This document shows positions 7,704-15,900 of a DNA stretch of 58,966 nt, in pieces. Both the position numbers and the translations under genes were made by a program. The stretch comes from Deltaproteobacteria bacterium (lineage in GTDB: Bacteria; Myxococcota_A; Polyangia; Haliangiales; SHYZ01). Under the pieces are notes generated by a model, which saw only the letters and a program-made list of their open reading frames with translations, ran no database searches and had not been told where the DNA came from. The stretch's first letter is position 1. Each line of letters starts with the position of its first letter. The stretch spans positions 1-58,966 of the forward strand of contig JACQUZ010000092.1 of assembly GCA_016210055.1 (NCBI GenBank), written 5' to 3'.

Positions 7704-8795
7704 ATGAAGCTCATCATCGCTGGAGGGGGTACGGGTGGGCACCTGTTCCCCGGAGTGGCCATTGCCGAGGAGCTCAAGGCTCGGGATCCATCCGCTGAGA
7801 TCCTGTTCGTTGGCACCGCGCGCGGGATCGAGGCGAGGGTCTTGCCAAGGCTTGGCTGGCCTCTCGCACTCATTAAGATATCCGGTCTAAAGACGGTCGG
7901 TATACTCGGGGCGATAAAGGGGCTGATAAGGATTCCTCTCGCCCTTTGGCAGTCGCTCCAAATCGTTCGCCGAATTCGCCCCGATGCAGTCATCGGCGTC
8001 GGCGGCTATGCCAGCGGCCCGGTCGTCTTGGCCGCGTGGCTCTGTCGAGTTCCCACGGCGATTCTCGAACAGAACTCGATTCCGGGCCTCGCCAACAAGA
8101 TCCTCGGTCGAATCGTCCGCAACGTATTCCTCTCCTTTGAGCACACCCGCGTCTTCTTTGCGGCAAAGCGCATCCTCATGACGGGCAATCCGATTCGCGC
8201 CGACCTGCAGAAGCGCCTCGACTCCCACAAGGAGACCATCCGCGACCCGAACGCACCCTTTAGGGTATTCTGCTTCGGCGGTTCCCTTGGGGCCCGCGCC
8301 GTCAACAACGTCATGGTGGAAGCCACCATGGCGCTAAAGGAGCAAGGCAAGCCTCCCCACGTCGTGCATCAGACGGGCAAGGACGACCGCGAGGCCGTGG
8401 CCCTTCGGTACCAAGCGGCAGGAATCCCCGCGGACGTGCTCGAATTCATCGACGACATGGCGAGCGAGTACGCCCGGGCCGACCTCGTCATTTCCCGGGC
8501 CGGCGCCACGACCGTCGCAGAGCTGACCGCGATTGGGCGGCCCGCGATTCTCATTCCGTACCCCTTTGCGGCCGACGACCACCAAGCCAAGAACGCCTCC
8601 GAGCTCCAGCGCGCTGGGGCAGCCGTGGTGTTCCGCCAGGCCGACGTGGACGGCCCGAGGCTCGCAGCGTCGATCCGGGACCTCATGGACAATCGCGCCA
8701 CATTGGGAATGATGGGCGCGGCCATGAAAGCGCTTGGGCGCCCCAACGCGGCATGCGCCATCGTGGATTGGATAATTGGCCAGGCCCGCGCTTGA
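7704..8795 (+). CDS. murG: MurG, UDP-GlcNAc:lipid I N-acetylglucosaminyltransferase
   Basis: MurG adds GlcNAc to undecaprenyl-pyrophosphoryl-MurNAc-pentapeptide to make lipid II on the inner face of the membrane. Visible landmarks are the N-terminal GGGTGGHLFPGVA loop, CFGGSLGARAVN at the start of the C-terminal Rossmann domain, the SRAGATTVAELTAIGRPAILIPYP donor-binding signature and the AADDHQ segment. The chosen ATG at 7704 gives MKLIIAGGG, the normal family N-terminus (363 residues), with an AAGAAAG site before it; an upstream in-frame ATG at 7671 would add 11 residues. It starts the right-hand part of the split dcw cluster. Confidence 0.97.
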   Translation: MKLIIAGGGTGGHLFPGVAIAEELKARDPSAEILFVGTARGIEARVLPRLGWPLALIKISGLKTVGILGAIKGLIRIPLALWQSLQIVRRIRPDAVIGVGGYASGPVVLAAWLCRVPTAILEQNSIPGLANKILGRIVRNVFLSFEHTRVFFAAKRILMTGNPIRADLQKRLDSHKETIRDPNAPFRVFCFGGSLGARAVNNVMVEATMALKEQGKPPHVVHQTGKDDREAVALRYQAAGIPADVLEFIDDMASEYARADLVISRAGATTVAELTAIGRPAILIPYPFAADDHQAKNASELQRAGAAVVFRQADVDGPRLAASIRDLMDNRATLGMMGAAMKALGRPNAACAIVDWIIGQARA

Positions 8796-8825
8796 TTCTC
8801 GCCCAGCCCTCGATACTATTCCCTT

Positions 8826-9515
8826 GTGGTTGAACGTAGACGATCCAAGCGGCGAGCCAGGCGGCTTCGGGTGGAGTTCTCGATTCGTGGACACGCCGAG
8901 AGGCACATCGGCTTCACCACAAACGTCTCCTCGACGGGGATGTTTGTGGCCGCCAATTACCTCACGCCCATCGGCGCCCGGGTCAGGTTGGAGGTCACGT
9001 CCGATCGCACCGGAAGCCGCGAACCGGGCTTTGTGCTCGAGGCGGTGACGGTTCGCACGAAGATCGTCCCTGCGGAGCTTCGCTCCGTGCAGCAGGCTGG
9101 CTTCGGCGTCAGGTTCTTGCAGGTCGCCGAGCTCATCCGTGAGCTCATCCCCGGGTTCGATGACACCGCCACCGAGGAAGTTCCGACCCAGGGGCTCTAT
9201 CGAGTGCGCTTCCAGAGCGTGAACCAGTTCTTTGAGCTGGTCCAGAAAGAGCTGAAGTTCGGCGGCATGTTCATCGCGGCGACGAGCCCGGCGGCCATCG
9301 ACGAGAAGGTCACCGTGGAAATCTACCTTCCCGAGTCGGGAACGAGCCCCGTTCTGCGCTTTGACGCGCGAGTGGTCAACCGCGTGGATTCCCAGCAAGG
9401 GAACGGCGAGCAGAACCTCATGTCTGGGATCGGCGTGGAGTTCATCGACCGAAACAGCGTGTTTGCCGAGCTCAAGCCCCTAGTCCAACGTCTTCTCAAG
9501 CGCCCTTCGGCGTGA
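8826..9515 (+). CDS. tandem PilZ-domain protein
   Basis: The 229-residue protein appears to have two PilZ-like beta-barrel domains. The first (about residues 1-105) has a basic [10 protein letters not shown] stretch followed by [11 protein letters not shown], the expected RxxxR...(D/N)xSxxG arrangement for c-di-GMP binding. The second (about 120-225) has the related [13 protein letters not shown] and GIGVEFID pieces but no clear RxxxR, so it may not bind the nucleotide. This type of PilZ domain is expanded in myxobacteria. It sits between murG and murC, with a GTG start about 30 bases after murG, so c-di-GMP may feed into cell wall synthesis or division here; that link is an inference from position. 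Confidence 0.85.
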   Translation: MVERRRSKRRARRLRVEFSIRGHAERHIGFTTNVSSTGMFVAANYLTPIGARVRLEVTSDRTGSREPGFVLEAVTVRTKIVPAELRSVQQAGFGVRFLQVAELIRELIPGFDDTATEEVPTQGLYRVRFQSVNQFFELVQKELKFGGMFIAATSPAAIDEKVTVEIYLPESGTSPVLRFDARVVNRVDSQQGNGEQNLMSGIGVEFIDRNSVFAELKPLVQRLLKRPSA

Positions 9516-9627
9516 AATGGAAGATCCTTTCCCCCTCGGGCGTTCTCAATCTGGTATGAGTGCCACCGGATTAAGTCGGTACGTGCGGCGGGATTCGGTG
9601 AAACCCCCACTTCAGGTAGGAACGAGC

Positions 9628-11028
9628 ATGTTTCGCAAGCAGGACACCAAGATTCACCTGGTCGGAATAGGCGGCATGGGCATGTGCGGCATTGCCGAGG
9701 TGCTCATCAACCTCGGCTACAAGGTCACCGGCTCTGACGTCAGGGAGACAGAAATAACGCGCCATCTCGCCACCATCGGCGGCAAGGTGTTCCTATCCCA
9801 TCGCGCCGAGAACGTGGGCGATGCCGACGTGGTAGTCGTTTCTTCCGCCATCAAGGGCGAAAACCCCGAAATCGACGCGGCCCGGGCCCACGGAGTCCCG
9901 GTGATTCAGCGCGCCGAAATGCTCGGCGAGCTCATGCGCATGAAATATTCCATCGCGGTGGCCGGCTCCCATGGCAAGACCACGACGACCACGATGGTCG
10001 CCACGGTGCTCATGGCCGCGGGCCTCGACCCCACCGCGGTCATCGGAGGCCGGGTCAACTCCTTGGGGCTCGCCAACGCACGCCTCGGACAGGGGGAATA
10101 CCTAGTCGCCGAGGCGGATGAGTCCGATGGTTCATTCCTCAAGCTCCCGCCCACCGTGGCGGTGGTCACGAACATCGATGCCGAGCACCTCGACCACTAC
10201 GGCACCCATGAAAACGTCAAGAAGGCATTCGTCGACTTCGTAAACCGGGTGCCGTTTTATGGCCTGGCCGTGCTCTGCTTGGATCACCCGCACGTGCAGT
10301 CGATCATCCCCAAGGTGCAAAAACGCCACGTCACCTACGGCGAGGCACCGCAGGCCGATTACCGTGCCCGGGACATCCGCTTTGATGGTTTCCGAACCTC
10401 CTACGTGGCGTCTCGACGGGGAGAAGAGCTAGGGACGGTGACGATCGGCATGCCGGGGCGTCACAACGTGGCCAATTCCTTGGCAACGCTGGCGGTCGCC
10501 GATTTCCTGGGCGTGAGCTTCGAGCTCGCACGGAACGCCCTGGCCTCATTCCAAGGCGTTCAGCGGCGATTCACGGTGCGCGGGGATCTAGGCGGCGTGA
10601 TGGTCGTCGACGACTTTGGCCACCACCCCATGGAGGTACGCGCGACGCTCTCCGGGGCCCGGGCCGGCTTCCCTGGTCGACGAATTGTTGCCGCGTTTCA
10701 GCCACACCGGTTCACCCGCACCCGTGACCAGTTCGGAGAGCTTGCTCGCTCGTTTTACGACGCGGACGCCGTGGTGATTTGCGATGTCTTCCCGGCAGGC
10801 GAGCCCCCGATACCAGGAGTGGAGTCGGGCAAGCTGGTCCAAGCCGTGCGGGACCACGGGCACAAGGACGTCACGTACATCCCACGGCGCGAGGATATCG
10901 CTCCGCATCTCGCCGAGAGCGCGCGCCCCGGCGATATCGTCATCACCCTCGGTGCGGGCGATATTCAGCTCACGTGCAACGAGCTCTTGTCCGTCCTTTC
11001 GACCCGAAAGGCGGCAGAAGCCAAGTGA
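9628..11028 (+). CDS. murC: MurC, UDP-N-acetylmuramate-L-alanine ligase
   Basis: MurC attaches L-alanine to UDP-MurNAc using ATP in the cytoplasm. The 466-residue protein has the N-terminal [17 protein letters not shown] nucleotide fold, the P-loop [13 protein letters not shown], the EADESDGSF block, [11 protein letters not shown], and [14 protein letters not shown] in the last domain. I chose the ATG at 9628 because an AGGTAGG site lies seven bases upstream and the family begins here; an upstream in-frame start at 9517 would add 37 unconserved residues. The stop TGA overlaps the GTG of murB. Confidence 0.97.
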   Translation: MFRKQDTKIHLVGIGGMGMCGIAEVLINLGYKVTGSDVRETEITRHLATIGGKVFLSHRAENVGDADVVVVSSAIKGENPEIDAARAHGVPVIQRAEMLGELMRMKYSIAVAGSHGKTTTTTMVATVLMAAGLDPTAVIGGRVNSLGLANARLGQGEYLVAEADESDGSFLKLPPTVAVVTNIDAEHLDHYGTHENVKKAFVDFVNRVPFYGLAVLCLDHPHVQSIIPKVQKRHVTYGEAPQADYRARDIRFDGFRTSYVASRRGEELGTVTIGMPGRHNVANSLATLAVADFLGVSFELARNALASFQGVQRRFTVRGDLGGVMVVDDFGHHPMEVRATLSGARAGFPGRRIVAAFQPHRFTRTRDQFGELARSFYDADAVVICDVFPAGEPPIPGVESGKLVQAVRDHGHKDVTYIPRREDIAPHLAESARPGDIVITLGAGDIQLTCNELLSVLSTRKAAEAK

Positions 11029-11945
11029 GGAGCGTTTTTTCCGACGGCGACAGGGAGTCCCTCTCTGCCACGGCCCAAGGAGCGGTTCGCTTTGACGAGC
11101 CGATGTCTCGCCACACGACACTCCGAATTGGCGGTACCGCTGATGCCTGGTTCGAACCTGATTCCATTTCCGACCTGACGTCCATCCTAATGTGGTGTGC
11201 CGAGCGCTCGATTCCTGTCTCGGTGGTGGGCTCTGGGTCGAACTTGTTGGTTCTGGACCGAGGGATTCGCGGGCTTGTAGTGGCGACCCGTTCACTTCGG
11301 CGACTCGACCTACTTCCGCCGACCAGCTTCGTCGCCGAAGCAGGAGTATCGACAGGTCGCCTGCTCAAGGAGGCCACGGAGCGTGGCCTCGGGGGAGTCG
11401 AATTCTTGGGGGGCGTTCCAGGAACCATCGGAGGCGGACTCATCATGAACGCTGGCACCAACCTGGGGGACTTCAAAGACGTGACCGCATCGGTGACGTC
11501 CTTGCGCATTTCCAACGGCTCCCTCGTGACGCGAGCGGGCCACCAGTGCGGGTTCGGCTACCGCCACTCCTCCTTGCCGCAGAACGAAATCGTCGTGTCC
11601 GCGACGTTCGAACTCTACCCACGGCCGCGTGGCGAGATTGAGCAGGCAGTACGCGACCTCAAGGACAGGCGGGCCGAACGGGAGCCAAAGGGGTTCCCCA
11701 ACGCCGGTTCCATTTTCAAGAATCCGCCCGGCCTGTTCGCAGGAAAGCTGATCGAAGAAGCAGGCCTCAAGGGGCGTCGGGCCGGCGGCGCAGAGGTTTC
11801 GCCCAAGCACGCGAACTGGATCGTGAACGTGGGGGACGCGCTCGCAGCCGACGTGTTGCACTTGGTCGACGTAGCCCGTCAAGCTGTCTTGGAAAAATTT
11901 GGCGTCACCCTAGAAATGGAAGTCAAAGTTGTGGGAGAGCCATGA
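11025..11945 (+). CDS. murB: MurB, UDP-N-acetylenolpyruvoylglucosamine reductase
   Basis: MurB reduces the enolpyruvyl group made by MurA, using FAD and NADPH. Residues seen are the FAD-binding [12 protein letters not shown], the [21 protein letters not shown] block, the NAGSIFKNP segment that holds the catalytic Ser, and [12 protein letters not shown] near the C-terminus. The 306-residue size and the compact C-terminus fit the shorter MurB class. Start is the GTG at 11025, overlapping the murC stop (GTGA). A longer in-frame reading from 10779 lies inside murC and is rejected. The murB stop overlaps the ddl ATG by 4 bases. Confidence 0.95.
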   Translation: MRSVFSDGDRESLSATAQGAVRFDEPMSRHTTLRIGGTADAWFEPDSISDLTSILMWCAERSIPVSVVGSGSNLLVLDRGIRGLVVATRSLRRLDLLPPTSFVAEAGVSTGRLLKEATERGLGGVEFLGGVPGTIGGGLIMNAGTNLGDFKDVTASVTSLRISNGSLVTRAGHQCGFGYRHSSLPQNEIVVSATFELYPRPRGEIEQAVRDLKDRRAEREPKGFPNAGSIFKNPPGLFAGKLIEEAGLKGRRAGGAEVSPKHANWIVNVGDALAADVLHLVDVARQAVLEKFGVTLEMEVKVVGEP

Positions 11946-12871
11946 GCCAATCAATCAAGGAGAAACGAATCGGCGTCCTCATGGGTGGGATCTCGTCCGA
12001 AAGGGAGGTCTCCCTGCGATCCGGCGAAGGCGTGCACCGGGCCCTCTTGGAAAAGGGCTACGATGCAGAGGCCATCGATTGGAGTGAGGAGCGCGATCTG
12101 GCAGAAACCTTGCGGAGCGCGCGAATCCAGGTCGCATGGATTGCCCTACACGGCACCCATGGAGAGGACGGCTGCGTCCAGGGCCTTCTCGAGTGCATGA
12201 AGATCCCCTACACGGGATCCGGGGTGTCGGCGAGTGCCGTAGCCATGGACAAGGTGTTTTCGAAGAAGATCTTCGAGGAGGCGCAGGTCCCCACGCCCGA
12301 CTGGAACGTGGTCGACGCCGACGAGGACGCCGACAAGATCGCCGGCATCCTGGGCTATCCCTGTGTCGTGAAGCCTTCGTGCGAGGGATCGACGGTGGGT
12401 GTCACCGTCGTGAATAACCGGGAAGACCTCGACCCTGCCATCGAGCTGGCCCGCAAGTGCCACGGCCAGGTCATGATGGAAGCGTACGTCGCTGGGCGTG
12501 AGGTATCGTGCGCCATCCTGGACGGCGAAGTGCTAGGCACCGTCGAAATCCGCCCGAAGTCGGCGTTCTACGACTACCAGGCGAAGTACCTGCGCGGAGA
12601 CACCGAGTACCTGGTGCCGGCACCGCTCTCCGAGTATGCCGAAAAAGGGGTGCGCCTCGTGTCGCTCCACGCGTACCGTGCGCTTGGCTGCGTGGCCCAC
12701 GCTCGCGTCGACGTGCGGATTGACGCACAGGGAACCCCCTTTGTCCTCGAGGTCAACACGCTTCCTGGCATGACCGCGACGTCTCTCTTCCCTAAGATCG
12801 CAAGGCATGCGGGCATGGACTACGCTGCGCTGGTCGAGCGAATCCTCATGACAGCGTCGCTCAAGGCCTAG
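11942..12871 (+). CDS. ddl: D-alanine-D-alanine ligase
   Basis: Ddl joins two D-alanines for the peptidoglycan stem peptide. The 309-residue ATP-grasp protein shows the N-terminal GVLMGGISSEREVSLRSG, the HGTHGEDGCVQGLLE loop, CVVKPSCEGSTVGV, EVSCAILDGE and the Mg-binding VLEVNTLPGMTATSLFP. Size is normal. It overlaps murB by ATGA, continuing a tightly coupled murC-murB-ddl block. The next dcw gene, ftsQ, lies almost 10 kb downstream because of the second insert. Confidence 0.97.
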   Translation: MSQSIKEKRIGVLMGGISSEREVSLRSGEGVHRALLEKGYDAEAIDWSEERDLAETLRSARIQVAWIALHGTHGEDGCVQGLLECMKIPYTGSGVSASAVAMDKVFSKKIFEEAQVPTPDWNVVDADEDADKIAGILGYPCVVKPSCEGSTVGVTVVNNREDLDPAIELARKCHGQVMMEAYVAGREVSCAILDGEVLGTVEIRPKSAFYDYQAKYLRGDTEYLVPAPLSEYAEKGVRLVSLHAYRALGCVAHARVDVRIDAQGTPFVLEVNTLPGMTATSLFPKIARHAGMDYAALVERILMTASLKA

Positions 12872-12910
12872 GCGCCCGAGGGTGCGTGAGGCGCGTGCGC
12901 TTGGACTTAG

Positions 12911-15900
12911 GTGAAGAGCCCTGAACTGGATCAAGTCGCCGGCCGTACCCTTGGCGACTTTGTCGTCCTCGCCCCGATCGGCGAAGGCGGGAATGGGGTG
13001 GTCTATCGCGCCCACCAGCCCCTTCTCGGCCGCGAGGCGGTCATCAAGATCCTCCGTGGACGCCGCAAGGGAGATCCCGATGGCGTGCAACGCTTCTTGC
13101 GGGAGGCGAGGCTCGCCTCGAGCCTGGACCACCCCTTTGCCGCCCACGTCTATGCCTTTGGTGCCGAGCCGGACGGCCTCCTGTGGATTGCCATGGAGAT
13201 GGTCCACGGCACACCGCTCGACGAGTTCCTGGAGAAGAGCGGCCCGATCCCCCTGGAGCGTTTTGTCCCATTCTTCGAGCGCCTTTGCGAGGTGGTTCAC
13301 ACGGCTCACGAGCGAGGGATCATCCATCGCGACTTGAAGCCCGCCAACGCCATGGTTCTTTCTCGGGCGGGCAGGATGCTCCCCAAGCTGCTCGACCTCG
13401 GGATCGCCAGGCTTCTCGATGACCCGTCGTCTGAGTCGTTCCCGAGCGGAGGCGACTCCGCAGCGCTCCTCGACGCGAAGCTCACTCGGGAAGACACCGT
13501 TGTTGGCTCTCCCTGGTACATGCCGCGAGAGCAATGGATCGAGCCGTCGAAAGCCGACGCACGGACCGACCTATACGCGCTCGGTGTCCTCGCCTATGAG
13601 GCTTTGACTGGGAGACGCCCATTCGACGGCGAGAGCATCCTCGCCATCGCCCGCGCCCACGCGTTCAAGCCCATGCCACCGCTCGGTGAGGGGTTTCCCG
13701 CTGCGCTCGGCCAGGTGATTGCCCGGGCACTGGCCAAGGTGCCGGGAGAGCGCTTCGCTACAGCGCTCGATTTCGCGCTGGCCATGCGCCAAGCGGCAGG
13801 GCTCGTGGAGGAGCGTCCAAGCTGGCCCAAGCTCGATGAGGCACTTCGGGACGACCTCTTCGCACGCGCACCACAACCCCTTGCCGAGGCGATCTCAGCC
13901 CTTGAGGGTGCTCGCAACCCGAACCAGGCCCGGGACGCACTTCGCGACGCCGTGCAGCTCGCAGCCCGGTACCTGGGCATCCTGGCCCTTGCCGCATGCA
14001 GCCGAGTGGGCATGACTCGGTCTACCTCTCCGAGGGTCACGGAGCTCCTTCATGAACTGCGCCGTCGGAGCTTGAGCCCAGAGCAGTGGATGGACCTCGC
14101 TCGAGAGCTTTGCAGGCCTTTTGCCAAAAGGCCCGACGTTCATCCGCTGCCCGAGCTGGTGCTCCTCTTTTTCTCGCCCGAGAGCGCAGCCACCGAACGC
14201 TTTTCGCGCCTGTTCACCCTCTTGTTCACGCGCGGCAGCTCTCCCTTGGACATTAATGGACAGCTGGAGCAGGGGATCGCATTACTTGGCCAGGTCCTCC
14301 CCGCGCTTTCCTTTCTGCACGAATACCCGCTCGTGGTGGCCAAGCATGGCGTGGCAGAGAGCTGGACGGGCATTCGACGAAGCCCCCGCACGGTCGTGGG
14401 TACCCGTGGCCCCGCATTGCGGGATCACGAGCCCACCGTGCTCGATCGCATGGGCGTGCCGATCTTGTCGCTGTCGCCTCTGGCTCAAGTCGCGGCGCCA
14501 GCGCCGGGAAGTCCCGAGGAGCTGTTCCTTCTCGAAGGCGCCGGGCGACACGGAGCCAAGCTGGTTTCGCTGCCCCACGGATACGAGCGGCATGACGACG
14601 GCCCATGGGAGTGGTTTCGACAGAACTTGCTCGAAATGCACGAACAGGGCCCTGTTTCATCCGAAGACCAAGCTCCCTATCAAGGACTCCTCCCATTTGG
14701 CCAAGCAGATTCGACGCGCTTTCTCGGCCGCGAGCGGGAAGCCGACGCATTTCTGAACCGCCTGCGTTCTCAGCCATTCCTCGCCGTGGTTGGACCTTCG
14801 GGCGCTGGGAAAAGCTCTTTCGTGCAAGCCGGGGTCATTCCCGGGCTCCCCGCCTCCTGGCGCACGATCGTGCTTCGACCGGGAGCCTCACCACTCGCGT
14901 CAATTCGCGAGCGGCTTGCAAGGGACGGGATCCTCGCCCAAGGATCCACCGACTCTCGAATCCTGGCGGAACGCGTGCGCGCGTGGACGCACGCCACGGG
15001 AAATCCATTGATTCTTGTGGTCGACCAGCTCGAGGAGCTGTTCACCTTGTGCCCCGGCCGTGAGGAGCGGGTCGAGTTCGCCCGTGTCCTCGTTGAAGTA
15101 GCCCGCTCGGCCGAGGATTCCACGCGCGTCGTGGTCACTCTTCGGGACGACTTCCTCGTGCGCACGCAGGAGCTCTCGCCGTTTCGCGAGCGGCTCAACC
15201 AGGGGATCGTCCTAATCACGACGCCCGCGCGCGACGATCTCCTTCGCATCCTCGTCTCGCCCGCGCTCCGAGCGGGCTATGATTTCGAAGACAAGGACCT
15301 CCCGCTCGAGATGGTGGCGGCAGTGGCTGACAAGCCGTCGGCGCTGGCGCTGCTCTCCTTCACGGCGGCCAAGCTGTGGGAGCTCCGCGATCGCCATTTC
15401 AAGCAGCTCCCCCGGCGCGTGTACACCGCCATGGGAGGCGTGGGCGGTGCCCTCGCCCGGCATGCCGAGGAAACCATTGCTTTAATGACGCTCGATGAGC
15501 AGGCGCTCGTGCGCGAGGCCTTCCGCCACCTCGTGACCGCCGAGGGAACGCGGGCGGTCGTAACGCGATCTGAGCTCTCACAAGTCCTTCGCGGAGGGGA
15601 ACGCGCCGAGGCAGTGGTCGAAAAGCTGATCGCAGCACGCCTCTTGAGCGCGCAGGAGGGCGAAGGGGGAGAAGAACGAGTCGAAGTCGTTCACGAAGCG
15701 CTCCTCGCTGCGTGGCCTCGCGTGTCCGCATGGAGACAAGAAGACCGCGAAGGCGCCCGCATGCGCGACCAGCTCCGCGCAGCGGCACGCCAGTGGACAG
15801 ACCGGGGCCGCCCGAACGGCTTGCTCTGGCGTGGCGATGCCCTGACTGAATATCGCCTATGGCGTGGACGCTATCCTGGCATGCTGACGGAGGCCGAGGA

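Noticed and set aside
8334..9398. Minus-strand open frame (354 codons) over murG end and the PilZ gene
   Set aside because: The + strand has recognisable MurG and PilZ motifs; the antisense frame has none.
10779..11024. Extended N-terminus for murB
   Set aside because: It would lie wholly within murC in another frame; the GTG at 11025 gives the normal MurB start.
12533..13534. Minus-strand open frame (333 codons) over ddl and the kinase N-terminus
   Set aside because: Covers two verified genes on the other strand; no motif.
12911..13790. PASTA-type (PknB/StkP) wall kinase next to ddl
   Set aside because: No PASTA domain; the C-terminal part is STAND and WD40.
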